From: CAWDMN01 sp963803155 | GTDB lineage: Bacteria > Acidobacteriota > Terriglobia > Versatilivoradales > Versatilivoraceae | Direction of reading: 5' to 3' | Assembly: GCA_963803155.1 (NCBI GenBank) | Contig: CAWDMN010000087.1 | Coordinates: forward strand, 62,001-126,000 | Length of the DNA: 64,000 nucleotides | Part shown: piece after piece, positions 7,873-19,200 of the stretch | How the letters are laid out: each line of letters starts with the position of its first letter | Numbering within the stretch: the stretch's first letter is position 1 | Made by a program: the position numbers and the translations under genes | The notes under the pieces: generated by a model | What the model saw: the letters and a program-made list of their open reading frames with translations, nothing else | Database searches by the model: none | Told to the model about the DNA's origin: nothing

Positions 7873-9549
7873 ATGTGGTCGGAAAATTCGAGACAATGGA
7901 TTCTGGTTTGGCTCGCCTTTCTATATTTTGCCGGGGTCAATGCGCCGATATGTCTTGCAGGCCAGGCAAACGCTCCCGATGTCCGCTTTGACGCCGATTC
8001 CCGATTGCGGGGAGCGGTAGACTTGTTGGAGGCCGGCAAAAACAAGGAATCTCTCCAAGCCGTCAACGGCATTTTGCAGCAATATCCCGAACACGTTCCC
8101 TCCATAATGCTAAAGATTCAATTATTAGAAGAAGGGAACGATTATTTAGGAGCGCAAACTTATTATGAGAAAGCGTTGCGACTTGCCCCTGCCGATCCTC
8201 AGATTTACTACCTTTTCGGTCGTCACTGGTTGCAACTCAATGAGTGGAGAAAGGCCATCCAGTTCCTCGAAAAGAGCCGTCAACTCCGGCCCAATCATCT
8301 CGAGACACAATTCTATTTGGCGCAGGCATACCACTCGATTGGAGATGAATCCAACGCTCTAAAGGCTATAGCAATTTGTTCGGCCATAGCTCCCAATAAA
8401 GATGTTATATGTCAGAAAAGAGGCGAACTGTTATGCGCCGCTCAACAGTACCAGGAAGGCATGAATTGGCTGCTCAAAGCAGAGCGTTTGAATCCGAATC
8501 TGAAGAAAATATATTACCAGATCGGAATGGCCTATTCTCATCTGCAAGATGTCCTACAAGCCATTGCCAATTTGGAAAAAGAATATCGAAGGATCCCTGA
8601 TGATCCGCAGGTGGCGTTTGCTTTGGCAGAAGCTCATAGCAAAACATCGAATTGGGAAAAGGCTGCTTCACTTTATTCCCTGGGCTTGAAGCGGCGACCG
8701 GACGATCCCCAATTGCATCTTGGTCTTGGCCGGGCACAAGTTGGTCTCAAAAAATATGAGGCTGCTATCCTCTCCCTGCGGCGGGCGCTGCAATTGGATT
8801 CGACTCTTATTGAAGCCCATTTTCAGCTGGGGAAAGCATACCGAGGGCTGGGGAAAACAGAAGCCTCACTGAATGAGGACTCCCTCTATCGAACATTGAA
8901 GGATCGGGAAGCAATAGATTCAGGTATTCCTAAATTGTGGACTGTTCAGGACGAGAAGATATGGACCGAGTGCCGAAAGTTGATCGAGAATAACCAGGAG
9001 ACTGCTGCTTTCGCTTTGCTCAGGAAATCGTCGGGGCATGAAAACTACAATCGTGCCGTGCTATCCATGAACATAGGCGTCCTTTACGCGTCTATGGGGC
9101 GTCCAGCAGACGCGATACGCCTCCTCAGGGAAGCCTCCAAAATCAATCCAGGTTTAGCGCACGTTCACTCGCATCTCGGTTTGAACTACTTATCTTTAGG
9201 GGAATATGAGCAAGCAGAGAGAGCTTTTCAGATCGAGCTAAAGAGGTCTCCGATGGAGCAATTGGCTCTGGCAGGAATGGGGCAGTTGCGTCACCGCCAG
9301 GAGAAATGGTCAGAATCGGCAGAATACTTAGAAAAATGCGGAACCAAGGATCCCCTGCTTCTCTTGATGCTCTGCGACTCTTACTTCCGTCTCGGCAAGA
9401 CGAACCAGGCCCGCCTCATGGCTGAGGCAGCCGCCAGTTTCTCCCAACTTGATGATGGCGTGCTCGACTCGCTGCTCACTCTGCTGGAAAGCCGTAATGA
9501 GCGTGATCTTGCAGAGAAGATTCGCGCGAATCATAGAGTGCAAAAATAA
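7873..9549 (+). CDS. Tetratricopeptide-repeat protein, exported
   Basis: The 558-residue product carries a signal-like N-terminus (MWSENSRQWILVWLAFLYFA and then VNAPICLAG) followed by a series of about twelve TPR-type helix pairs. Recognisable repeats include the units around YYLFGRHWLQLNEWRKAIQF, HLGLGRAQVGLKKYEAAILS and HSHLGLNYLSLGEYEQAERA. Such proteins act as protein-protein scaffolds in the periplasm or on the outer membrane. No catalytic domain is visible. The ATG at 7873 follows a ggggaggaa site at 7861-7869. It sits just downstream of the IS and is convergent with the TonB receptor gene that ends at 9797. In some acidobacterial genomes TPR proteins accompany secretion or sugar uptake genes, but nothing here fixes a partner. 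Confidence 0.88.
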   Translation: MWSENSRQWILVWLAFLYFAGVNAPICLAGQANAPDVRFDADSRLRGAVDLLEAGKNKESLQAVNGILQQYPEHVPSIMLKIQLLEEGNDYLGAQTYYEKALRLAPADPQIYYLFGRHWLQLNEWRKAIQFLEKSRQLRPNHLETQFYLAQAYHSIGDESNALKAIAICSAIAPNKDVICQKRGELLCAAQQYQEGMNWLLKAERLNPNLKKIYYQIGMAYSHLQDVLQAIANLEKEYRRIPDDPQVAFALAEAHSKTSNWEKAASLYSLGLKRRPDDPQLHLGLGRAQVGLKKYEAAILSLRRALQLDSTLIEAHFQLGKAYRGLGKTEASLNEDSLYRTLKDREAIDSGIPKLWTVQDEKIWTECRKLIENNQETAAFALLRKSSGHENYNRAVLSMNIGVLYASMGRPADAIRLLREASKINPGLAHVHSHLGLNYLSLGEYEQAERAFQIELKRSPMEQLALAGMGQLRHRQEKWSESAEYLEKCGTKDPLLLLMLCDSYFRLGKTNQARLMAEAAASFSQLDDGVLDSLLTLLESRNERDLAEKIRANHRVQK

Positions 9550-9591
9550 GCCTCCCTGCTCACCGCGGAGAGAAGCAGATTACACACCTCT

Positions 9592-9685
9592 CAACATGAA
9601 GCAATAGCGAGTGATCAACTCAGTTGAACCAAGCCACGCAGCTTGAGCAAAACCAGGCTGATCGCTCGTTGTCACTTCGCGCTGG
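9592..9685. repeat. REP/BIME-like palindrome, distant copy
   Basis: This unit matches those around 4574-5580. The left arm aacatgaagcaatagcgagt is diverged and the right arm gctgatcgctcgttgtcact is close. The spacer is nearly identical to that of the unit at 4704. It sits between the ends of the convergent TPR and TonB receptor genes. Confidence 0.82.
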
Positions 9686-9726
9686 GGGTACGCGCACCAT
9701 GCAAAAACACTCCTTGCAGGAGACAT

Positions 9727-9763
9727 AAAAAAAGCCTCCCCAATCGACGAGAGTGAGGAGGCT
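9727..9763 (-). terminator. Rho-independent terminator of the TonB receptor gene
   Basis: On the minus strand the stem AGCCTCCTCA pairs with TGGGGAGGCT across a loop and is followed by a run of seven T. It lies 34 bp past the stop codon of the receptor gene at 9797. Confidence 0.85.
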
Positions 9764-9796
9764 GATGAATAAAATCCCAAACCTTTATTTTAGAAA

Positions 9797-12700
9797 TTAG
9801 AAGATAAATTTGATCCCAATTCGAGCAGATAATCCCGGATTCCATATGTCCGCCATTTTATACGTCGGATTAATGGCATAGTTCTGATGGGGATCCAATG
9901 AGTTTGGATCCGAAGTCAAGCTCGGAGTCTGGGCATAAGTGGATTGCGAAACAAGCTGTTGCCAATTGAATCCATTCAGCAGATTTACACTGGACAAGTC
10001 CATGCCGGCGGATTCATCCCGATCCCGGTTGACCAGGGGGTTGATATGCCGGACTGTTTGCTGATTGAAAAGGTTCAGCACATTGAATTCAAAACGAATG
10101 CGCTTGTTTTCCTTGATTTTAAACTCCTGGGAAATCATGAAATCCGTCTGCGCCAGTACCGGAGTCCGTCCCATATCACCCCGGCCATTGACCATCATGA
10201 CATCCCAAAAGGTATTCTCGGCGGTCGTAGAAAGAGGAGTCCCACTCCCGGCATAGAAGCTGGCGCTCAATTCCGTCCCCCACTTTAAAGAGTAAGCACC
10301 ATAGGCTTTGAAGACGTGAGGCCTGTCAGTAGGTAACCGTCCATACAGGTATTTGCCTTTCGAATCCAAAAGGTACGCTTCATCGTCATATTGCGTGGAA
10401 GTGTTGGTGCCAGGACGGGCGCCAACCCCGTTTGTTCCACCTTGATCGGTGGTCCAACCACCACCAGCGGCAATCTCATCGGTATCGGCCAAGCCCGGAT
10501 AATTTCCCCACAATCGGCTGAATGTGTAGTTTGCCCCCAGGAACCATCCCTTTGAAAAGCGGCGGTTGAAGGAGAGTTCCAAAGCATCGTATTTCCGTTT
10601 CGGTAGAGGCATGGGAAAGTCCGGTGTTGCACTGATGTGGTTGCTTTCAATCGTAGAATTGCCTTCTCCCGGATTCCCCAGCGGATAAATGGTGTTGCCA
10701 TCTGGCAGCACCTGCCCAATATCCTCAATGGTGCGCCTCAAATTGGAATGGACATAATGGGCCGAAACCACCGTTGAAGAATTAAGTTGATATTCTCCCC
10801 CGATGACCATGGTATCCACGCTCATTGGTTTGATATTGGGATCGATGGAATCGGATCCAAAACTGGGGATACGGAAGTCACGGTAGGAGCCGGGAGTGCT
10901 ATTCCAAAGATTCGCGCCCGGCATATTGGTCAGGCTCAGAGATCCAATATCGAGAGTATCCAGGGCATGATACCATTCTCTCCAAATATCGCCGCCGAAT
11001 GAGCCGCGGGGCAAAGTGTATTTGGTCCAATCAAAGAAACGACCCCAACTGCCAAAAATTTTCATCTTCCCATTTCCAAACAAATCGTAGCTGGCGCCCA
11101 AACGGGGCGACAATTTTTGACCCCAGCCGAATTGCATGGCATAATTCTGTACTGCACGATAAAAGGATGGGATGTTTTCATGTTCGGTACGCAATCCCAG
11201 GCTTAGCGATAGGCGGGGATGAATTCGCCATTGATCTTGAATATACATGTTGTCAATGGTAGATCCGGCGGACCCCAATGTACCAATGCTGCGGATCCGA
11301 TAATAACCGTAAGTTCCTCTTCCCGCTTCGCCGGTTGCGGCACTGGTAAAGGGTTTATCCCAATAGATTGCCACATTGTATCCGCCGCCCTGGTACCCGA
11401 CATCCATCTTGTTCACGTTCTTGGAAATCCCCGCTCCAGCCTTAAAATTGTGGGTGCCCAAGAGATGGAAAGTCTTGCTGAAGTCGCCCTGGAAATAGCC
11501 CCGCGTGGTAACATCGAAATTATTTACTTCAGTTAAAGGCACATTGAACCAGCCATTCGGTTGAATCATGTCCGCAGGAATCGGAAAAGGCAGATTAATG
11601 GCACTCGAATTGTAGCGGACCTGATGTTGGCTCAGAGTATTTGTATCCTTGTAATTGTCCCAGAAATAACCGCCCCTGAAGCTTAACAAGGCAGTATTGG
11701 ATAAAGTAACATCAACGGTGCCGGAAACATTTTGTTTCGGCATGTACCAGCCCTGTTTCCGAAAAGAGTCATTAGCGCTAATGGAGTTGACATTCGTATC
11801 GGGGCTATATGCATTATAGGCAGGGATCAGCCCTTCCGCACGATAGGTAGTGTACAGCCAGGAAAAATTGGTCCGAATGCGCGAAATAGGATCGTAGGAA
11901 AGTTTGTTGAAGAGAGAATATGAGGGTCTAGAACTTGTGAAAGTAGAGTTGCCATCGGAAAAAATGATGTTAGCTGACTCATGCCTAATGGTTGGTGAGA
12001 AAGAGGTAAAGAAATACAATTTGTTCTTAATGAAGTAGCCGCCGAGCGAGCCGCCGATTTCATTGATGTGGTCTTTGATTTTATCGTCCTGAATCGTCTT
12101 GGCGTCAATTTGGCCGACCGGATCAGTCGCTAAGCGGAGGTTAGGCCGGGAGTTTAAGGGAGACCCGCTGTTGTACCAATGTCCTTCGCCATGGAATTCA
12201 TTTCCACCTGACTTCGTCACCGCAGTGATCACGCCACCGAGAGCTCCACCATACTCGGCTTCCAGACCAGAAGTTTTCACCTGGACTTCCTGCAGATATT
12301 CGAAAACGGCATCCTGGCGGGAACTGCCATCAATCAAACTGGTTGTGGAGACTCCATCAATAACGTAATTGTTTTCCGCGCCACTGGCACCGTTAATTTG
12401 GATGCCGCCCTCTACCTGGCCGGAATTGACGGAGGGGGCACTTAATGCCACATCCTGGAAGCTGCGGGCTTTCGGCATGCGGTCAAATTCCTCGGCCGTA
12501 ACATTGTGCGCCACCATGGTGCTCTCGGTATCAATCATCGTGGCCGTCCCGCTTACTTCAACCGTCTGCTGGACCTGGCCAACCTGCATGGTGAAATCCA
12601 GATTGAATGTTTTGCCCAGAAGCAAAATTACGTCCGGCATTTCAGCTTTGGAAAAGCCTTCCTTCTGGACCGTGATAGAATACCGGCCTGGCTCCAAGTC

Positions 12701-12916
12701 ACGGGCATAATACTTCCCATCGTTGCCAGAAGTGGTGGTATAAGCCTTCTTGGTCTCTTTGTTCACGAGCGTTACTTCAGCTCCGGGTAGTACCGCTTTT
12801 GAAGCATCATAAATCATACCCGTGATGGAGCCGAACCTTTCCTGCCCGGAGGCTGGGATTGCTAATAATAGGGCAATTGCCAGCATCAACGCTGCAACTT
12901 TCCATCCATACTTCAT
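9797..12916 (-). CDS. TonB-dependent receptor, Oar-like, with carboxypeptidase-regulatory-like domain
   Basis: The product is 1039 residues if it starts at 12916, where ATG follows an ideal aggaggg site. From there the signal peptide is MKYGWKVAALMLAIALLLAI followed by PASGQ. Residues of about 26-110 form a CarboxypepD_reg-like domain (GSITGMIYDASKAVLPGAEV ... YYARDLEPGRYSITV). A plug domain follows (INGASGAENNYVIDGVSTTS), and then a long beta-barrel that ends in the C-terminal phenylalanine expected of outer-membrane proteins (GIKFIF). Such receptors take up large ligands, often glycans, with energy from TonB-ExbBD. An extension to an upstream alternative start would add a charged leader ahead of the signal peptide and is unlikely. 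It is divergent from the second receptor at 16225 across a 3.3-kb interval. Confidence 0.93.
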   Translation of the reverse strand: MKYGWKVAALMLAIALLLAIPASGQERFGSITGMIYDASKAVLPGAEVTLVNKETKKAYTTTSGNDGKYYARDLEPGRYSITVQKEGFSKAEMPDVILLLGKTFNLDFTMQVGQVQQTVEVSGTATMIDTESTMVAHNVTAEEFDRMPKARSFQDVALSAPSVNSGQVEGGIQINGASGAENNYVIDGVSTTSLIDGSSRQDAVFEYLQEVQVKTSGLEAEYGGALGGVITAVTKSGGNEFHGEGHWYNSGSPLNSRPNLRLATDPVGQIDAKTIQDDKIKDHINEIGGSLGGYFIKNKLYFFTSFSPTIRHESANIIFSDGNSTFTSSRPSYSLFNKLSYDPISRIRTNFSWLYTTYRAEGLIPAYNAYSPDTNVNSISANDSFRKQGWYMPKQNVSGTVDVTLSNTALLSFRGGYFWDNYKDTNTLSQHQVRYNSSAINLPFPIPADMIQPNGWFNVPLTEVNNFDVTTRGYFQGDFSKTFHLLGTHNFKAGAGISKNVNKMDVGYQGGGYNVAIYWDKPFTSAATGEAGRGTYGYYRIRSIGTLGSAGSTIDNMYIQDQWRIHPRLSLSLGLRTEHENIPSFYRAVQNYAMQFGWGQKLSPRLGASYDLFGNGKMKIFGSWGRFFDWTKYTLPRGSFGGDIWREWYHALDTLDIGSLSLTNMPGANLWNSTPGSYRDFRIPSFGSDSIDPNIKPMSVDTMVIGGEYQLNSSTVVSAHYVHSNLRRTIEDIGQVLPDGNTIYPLGNPGEGNSTIESNHISATPDFPMPLPKRKYDALELSFNRRFSKGWFLGANYTFSRLWGNYPGLADTDEIAAGGGWTTDQGGTNGVGARPGTNTSTQYDDEAYLLDSKGKYLYGRLPTDRPHVFKAYGAYSLKWGTELSASFYAGSGTPLSTTAENTFWDVMMVNGRGDMGRTPVLAQTDFMISQEFKIKENKRIRFEFNVLNLFNQQTVRHINPLVNRDRDESAGMDLSSVNLLNGFNWQQLVSQSTYAQTPSLTSDPNSLDPHQNYAINPTYKMADIWNPGLSARIGIKFIF

Positions 12917-12928
12917 TTCGTCCCTCCT

Positions 12929-13887
12929 GTTTTTTTTGGCTAGACGCCTGCCCGGATTGAATTTCGCCAAAATGCAGATTGTTTTCCCCCATGCTGAATT
13001 CCGGCAAAAATCGAATCTGGCTTAGGGTCCTAAGCCAATTGAGAAAGAGATTCTACTTCTGTGTAAAATGCTTTTTTATACCTGTCTAGAAAAACAGCGA
13101 ATTATGATTGGTTTTTGTTAAAGCAAAACCAATTCTTGTTTCACCAGATTTTCTATTGGGTCCTTGAGAAATCATAAGTGAAGAAATTAGAGCTCCAATC
13201 CCCAGCCAAAGGCGTTCATCCGCTCTAGCCTATACCTGTACATCCAGCAAAAATTCTGCCAAAAGATAAAAAAACCAAAGTAAGTTCCATGCAATTGAAT
13301 ATAAAGAAAAAAAGTCAAATAGCAGTATACCAATGCCAAGGTTTCTTTATCAAAAATTCCAGTATTTCGAATTCGCTAATTAAAAAATACGAATTTTCGG
13401 ATAGATTTCGAGAGCCAGAAAAACTGGATCCCGATATATAAAATGGAATTTATCGACTTTCCATGACCTTCAAATTCATCCAAAGGTGGTTATGAAACTT
13501 GAAAGATCACGATTCAAAAACAAAAACAGTTTCTTCGGGACAGTTTTTCTTTTGGTTACTGTATATTGTCGGCAGATGGGAGTGGCGTACAAAAGTGAAA
13601 TGAATTACCACTGCACTCCCGCCATTGGCTCCGGCATCAGCGCGCCATTGCGATGATGCCCCCTGACGGGGTACAGCCCTTATTCGGCCCCGTTTTAGTA
13701 TGCGGAGAAATTTTGCCAAACTTTCGAAAGAAAAGCAAAATTTATTTCAGCTCAAAAAAAATGGAAGCAACAAAACCGTATAGAATGTAATCCCTCGTTT
13801 TTTGTTTCCTTTCTGCCTTCACGGATGTCTCTGTGGCTTTACTCCCCCTGAAGGATTCTTGTGAACTTCAGTCTCTTAGCCTTGTCA
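12929..13887. other. Gene-free AT-rich upstream region
   Basis: About 950 bp upstream of the TonB receptor gene hold no reading frame I would call a gene. The part from 13030 to 13500 is clearly AT-richer than its surroundings, and probably carries the receptor promoter. I could not pick a single convincing -35/-10 pair. Confidence 0.5.
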
Positions 13888-13940
13888 CTAAATTGCCGAT
13901 TGGAAACCTGGAAGAAATCGTCCGGGCAAATAGGTAAAAA

Positions 13941-13971
13941 GCACGCGCCTGACGAAGTCACCCGACGCGCC
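13941..13971. repeat. Short palindromic repeat, GACGAAGTCACCC type, copy 1
   Basis: The core gacgaagtcaccc is flanked by gcgcgcc-type arms (gcacgcgcct and gacgcgcc). The same 13-bp core between CGCGCG-type arms occurs at 33933-33966. Two copies only, so the family is tentative. Confidence 0.45.
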
Positions 13972-14290
13972 TTTGCTCTGCCAGCTCAGCTTGTAAGGCA
14001 CGGCGGATAGTCGCGCGAGGGGGATCTCGCACGACCCTCCTGCTGGATTGGCCCACATCGACTGGGCAATGCTAGGCGAAACGTCGCGCGTTTCCAAGCG
14101 AGCGATTGTGGAGGTGTCCGTCCCGACGACATTGGGGTAATTTAATTGAAATGCCTTGGCGGGAATGGCGCTTCCGATCTGAGCCCCCCCGTAAAAATTC
14201 AGGTATAATGCCAAGCGGCCGGTTTTTGCAGTTCATGCAGTCGGGTGAGGCTTCGTCTCGTAGCATAAAGATCCTCGTGACTGTTCAACT

Positions 14291-14370
14291 CTTCGCTGAT
14301 GAATGATCCCATCAGGAATCGCAAACCAATTTACCTGACGACGAGCAGATCATTCGTCATCACTTCGCGC
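14291..14370. repeat. Diverged REP-like palindrome
   Basis: The arm cttcgctgatgaatgatc at 14291-14308 is imperfectly inverted as gatcattcgtcatcacttcg at 14348-14367. The arrangement recalls the REP units at 4574-5580, but the sequence differs, so this may be a separate REP class. Confidence 0.5.
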
Positions 14371-14517
14371 TTGTGGATAGACGGAACAACGGTGCAACGC
14401 CAAAAGGCATGAGGTGTGAGCAAGTGATCAAGGAGGCCGTATAAAGCTTATTTGTTGAATTTTCCGCGGAGCGCCCATGACAGCGGTCCGTCACAACAAG
14501 ACTATAAAGATGGGAAG

Positions 14518-14623
14518 ATGGAGGCGGTCTGTCCTCAGGCCGTCTGAGCACGTTTGGCAAACCCCGACGGGGTAAGGGCGCACTGGCTCCATCCACGCTT
14601 TTTTCTAAAAACCACTCATGCCA
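14518..14623. repeat. Dispersed ~105-bp palindromic repeat, family C, copy 1
   Basis: The element runs from atggaggcggtctgtcctca to ccactcatgcca. It matches 26716-26818 along its whole length (ggaggcggYctgYcctcagg, ccgtctNNgcaYgtttggca, ctccatccacgct). Its outer arms, atggaggcgg and ctggctccat, are inverted. Its right end (ttttctNNNNNccactcatg) also matches the stretch at 33894-33917. Confidence 0.78.
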
Positions 14624-14776
14624 GCAATGAGGGTGCAACAAAAGGATGAAAATTTTATCCCCCTTTGAATGGGGATGTCGTCCGTCAGCTGATGGACGCC
14701 AGGGAAATGTCTTGTCGGCATGCCTGACATCCCTAGGGCGCCGGCAAGTGGACGCGGTTTCAGCGGGAATGTTCTT

Positions 14777-15382
14777 ATGCATGAATGGCCCCTAAAAATC
14801 TATCAACAATTTATGGGCTGGCTCGTCCCCTTTGGTGGATGGGCATTGGCGCCAATTGCTTTGATGGACTCCTCTTTTTTGTCGCTTCCGGAAGTCAATG
14901 ATATCTTGATTATTACTCTTACCATTAAGAATCCCGATTCCATGTTTTTTTATTGCGGTATGACGACATTGGGTTCTGTAGCCGGTTGTTTTTTGCTCTA
15001 TTCGGTGGGGCGGAAAGGGGGCGAGGTTTACCTCAGGAAAAAACTCGCCGAACCTCATATTGACCGGATTTTGAATTGGTACAACCGCTATGGCGTTCTT
15101 ACCGTACTGGTGCCTTCGTTGTTGCCACCTCCAACCCCTTTTAAGATATTTGTTCTTTTTGCGGGAGCCCTAGGCATCTCCCAGGGAAGATTTTTGTCTG
15201 CCGTAATGTTGGGGCGCAGCATCCGCTACTTTCTAGTGGGAATATTGACCCTACAATATGGCAGGCATACGCTTGGTTTCATCCGCAACTATTATCCTGA
15301 AGTTGCTTGGACATTAGTGGGAATCGTTCTTGCCTTTTTCTGCTTGCGATTTTTCTGGCGCAAAGCCATGAGGAGAAATTGA
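14777..15382 (+). CDS. VTT-domain (DedA / SNARE-associated) integral membrane protein
   Basis: The 201-residue product from the ATG at 14777 begins MHEWPLKIYQQFMGWLVPFG and has about five hydrophobic segments. The central signature SLLPPPTPFKIFVLFAGALG is the VTT-domain amphipathic re-entrant loop, and the early acidic LMDSSFLSLPEVNDILI matches YqaA-like members. Proteins of this superfamily translocate lipids or support membrane potential, and DedA/UptA types recycle undecaprenyl phosphate. The exact substrate is unknown here. A start 19 codons upstream is possible but would place a charged stretch before the first membrane segment. It stands alone on the plus strand. Confidence 0.86.
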   Translation: MHEWPLKIYQQFMGWLVPFGGWALAPIALMDSSFLSLPEVNDILIITLTIKNPDSMFFYCGMTTLGSVAGCFLLYSVGRKGGEVYLRKKLAEPHIDRILNWYNRYGVLTVLVPSLLPPPTPFKIFVLFAGALGISQGRFLSAVMLGRSIRYFLVGILTLQYGRHTLGFIRNYYPEVAWTLVGIVLAFFCLRFFWRKAMRRN

Positions 15383-16210
15383 GCCAGTCTGCACATCTCT
15401 TATCGATGGTCCTCGCCTCCTGCACCTTGAATTCTCTTTTCTATTCAGCCAATGCAAAACTCATGGGGGAAATGCTCTTTTGCCTCGCACAGAGGCGTGA
15501 AGAATAACCGAAAATGAAATGGGGAACTAACGTTGTGAGTATCTCAAAATTCCCGCAACACATACTATAGCAGGGCTATTGGACTCCGTTTCTGATAGAT
15601 ATCCTTCTTCATAAATTGCGGCGACAAGAACTCAGCATTCAAAGACAAATTCCCATTTCGATTGAACATCGCATCATTAAATTTACAGCATGATTCTCGC
15701 GCTCCTTGGGTTTGAAGAATAACCCTCCGTGGCACGGCGTCTCTGCGCGATTTTGGCGTCCTTTATCTTGTTTTTACTCCGTTTGGTCCCATTTTCAAAA
15801 CAATGCGGGCATATTGATGTTTATAATGCCTGGTCCGTCAATCCATCAAACCTTCCGTTTGGTCGTATTTTAGGGACGATTCATCGCAATTCCCTCCCCT
15901 TCCTATTTGGCAACGTGACAGGATTCATCCATCCTGGGGATCATAAAATTTACTTTGAGACTGAGTCCATTAGGTGGATTTGCATATTGCCACCTAGGTT
16001 TGATCCCCTCATACCAACGAGAATCCAAGTCAAATTTTACTGAAAAATTGAGGAGGGACGAGGATGGCGGCAAATTCGGAAGCCGATGGAGAGTTGTATT
16101 CATTTTAAGGGGGGAAAGCTGTTTTTGATTCTTTGGGGCGTAGCTTTTTTTCCCATGCGCGAAGGCGGAAATGTTCAGCGCTGAAAATTCGGTTGGAGGA
16201 TTCCAATCTA
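15383..16210. other. Gene-free interval upstream of the second TonB receptor
   Basis: About 830 bp contain no reading frame with recognisable protein features. Candidate frames here have poor composition and no ribosome binding sites. The promoter of the receptor at 16225 is expected within this interval, but I cannot place it. Confidence 0.5.
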
Positions 16211-16224
16211 CCGAGGAGGTTCTC

Positions 16225-19200
16225 ATGAGAAAGCATCGATTTCACAACTCGATTTTTGCTTTATCGTTAAGTGCATTACTTGCCATATTCACATTCTCAA
16301 GCCTCTCGTTTGCCCAGACAGGCACTTCGTCGTTGCGCGGAACGGTCCTGGATCCTCAGGGGCAAGCGGTGGTTGGCGCAATGGTGAAAATTGGCAATAT
16401 TGAAAAAAATTACTCGCGATCCATGACGAGCAATGAGACGGGCGGCTATAGCTTTACCGCTGTCCCGCCGGGGACTTATATTCTTGAGGCGGAAGCTCCA
16501 GGATTCAAGAAGGCCGTTATTAGTGAAGTCCGAGCGCAAGTGGACACCTCGACAACTTTGGATTTGCATTTAGAAATTGGGGAGATTACGCAAACCGTTG
16601 TGGTCAATTCCGAGGCGGCAGCTCCCATCAATACGGTTGACGCCACGCTTGGCGTGCCGTTTGAGAATCGGCGCATTACGGAAATGCCGTTGAATGCGCG
16701 GAACATTGTGAACCTGCTTTCCTTGCAGCCCGGAGTCACTCCCAGCGGCGAAGTCAACGGTGGCCGCCGGGACCAGTCGAACATCACGCTCGATGGAGTC
16801 GATGTCAACGAAGAGCAAGGAGGATTGGATGCCGTAGCCAAAGCATTAAACTACAACAGCAATGCCAGCGATAATCAGATTTTTGTGGCATTCGCCAGTG
16901 TTCTGCGCACTCCGCCGGACTCCGTACAGGAATTTCGGGTCACTACTTCCAATCCCAATGCGGATCAGGGGCGCTCATCTGGCGCCCAGGTTTCGATGGT
17001 GACTAAGTCTGGGACCAATCAATTCCACGGTTCCCTTTATGAGTTTCACCGCAACACAGTAACGACCGCCAACGACTGGTTCAACAATCAAGCCGGGAGT
17101 TTTGGAGCAGACGATCCGGAAGTCGTGAGTGGCGCAAAAAAAGCAGGAGATCCAAAATTGCCGCGGCCCAAATTGATCCGGAACATCTTTGGCGGGTCAC
17201 TGGGCGGTCCGATTATCAAGGATCGCCTTTTCTTCTTTTATAACTATGAAGGCCGCAGGGACTCAAGCGAAACTGCCGTGCCTGTGCGAGAGGTACCCAC
17301 TGAGACTCTCCGCGAGGGAATTGTGCGCTATGAAAACACGGAAGGAGGCATCACCAATCTCGCTCCCGCGGATATTGCCCGCCTTTATCCGGCGACGGGA
17401 GGAGTGAATACAGCGATCCTGGCGCTGCTCAAAACCGCGCCACTGCCCAACGACAACACCATTGGAGACGGGTTGAACATCGCGGGTTATCGTTTCAATG
17501 CGCCGACCCCCATCGAGATGGGTACTCACATCGCCCGCTTTGACTATATCCTCAACACCAAGCAAAATCTTTTTGTGCGAGCCAATTATCAGAATGACAA
17601 ATATGCCCAAGCCCCTCAGTTTCCGGGCACTCCTTCTCCGAACATCTGGGTCCATCCCAAGGGCTTGGTGGCAGGTCACATCTGGACGCTCAGCAACACT
17701 TTGGTGAACAACGCCCGCTTTGGTTTGACCCGGCAAGCGTTCTCCCAACAAGGAGACTCTGACCAGAATCTGGTGTGGGTGCGATTTGTTTATCAACCAT
17801 ACCTTTATCAGCGGGCCGTCAATCGGACCACACCAGTCTACAATGTTTCCGATGACCTCTCCTGGGTGAAACAGAAACACAGCTTTCAATTCGGAACCAA
17901 CCTGCGATTCATTCGGAACAACCGGGAATCCTATGCAAATTCCTTTGATATGGCTGTGATTAACCCTTCCTATTATGCGGGTTCCGGCGCCTCGCTCACA
18001 GATCCGCTCACTGATCTACCCTCGGGAGGACGGTTTAATACCCGCGCAGCCGTTGCCGCGGTGCTGGGACGCTATTCCGACTACACGTCCAATGTCATTT
18101 ACAATAAAGAGGGGCAGATCCAGCCCGCCGGCACAGCTTCTAAACGCACTTTCGGCACGGAAGAATACGAGTTTTATCTGCAGGATTCCTGGAAGCTGCG
18201 CTCGAATTTAACTTTGACCTACGGATTGCGCTGGGGAGTAAACACACCGGTATACGAGGCCAACGGCTACCAAGTGCAACCCACCGTCAGTTTGGGAGAA
18301 TATTTTGATCGCCGCGTTGCCGGAATGGAAACAGGCAAGCCGATGAATGATCCGATTACCGTTGACCTTTCCGGTCCGGCCAACGGCAAGCGCGGTTACT
18401 ACAACATGGAATGGGACAAATTTGCTCCAAGTGTAGGTTTGGCCTGGTCTCCCGATTTTGGGGACAATCTGTTCGGACGGATGTTCGGCCGCAATGGACG
18501 GTCGGTCATTCGCGGCGGGTATCGCATGATTTACGACAGGATTGGCAGCCAACTGGCCGTGAGCTTCGATCTCAACAACTCGCTGGGATTCTCTTCTTCT
18601 TCCACCATTGGCGCCAATACGATGAACGTGACGGACAGCCTGGGCCCCCTATACACAAATCTCAGCCCGGACGTCCGAAATTTCCCCTACCTGGAATTGC
18701 CTGGTCCACTGGCATTCCCTCTCTCCAAACCGTCAGATGGGCGCCGAAGAATTGAAAGCACCCTGGACGATACCATCACTACTCCGGTTCATCACACTTG
18801 GAATATATCGTATGGACGCGAGTTGCCGAAGGGTCTGTCTCTGGAGTTTAGCTACGTGGGCGGAGTTGGCCGTCACCTGCTCTCCACGAGAGATATTATG
18901 CACCCTAATAATCTGAGGGATCCGAAATCGGGGCAAACCTGGTATCAGGCGGCGGGAATCCTGGCGGACTTGCGCGATAAAAATGTCCCCTACAACAGTC
19001 CTAACGTTCCCAATATTCCCTTCTTTGAAAACTTTTTCCCGGGCAACAGCATCGCCCAGGCGTTTGGCGACCCCGGCTTGGAGGGGCTAACTCCTTCCCA
19101 GATGGCTTACGCTTTTGCAGCCTCGGATTATTATGGCATAACCGACTGGACCTACATGCAAGATGTCCTGGATAACGCTTCGCCAGTGACGGGACCAGGC

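Noticed and set aside
13888..14214. Minus-strand reading frame of 108 codons beginning MALYLNFYGG
   Set aside because: No recognisable family, no ribosome binding site, and it overlaps repeat-like sequence; probably chance or a decayed fragment.
15729..16043. Plus-strand frame with a hydrophobic start upstream of the second TonB receptor
   Set aside because: No ribosome binding site and non-protein-like composition after the first 25 codons.
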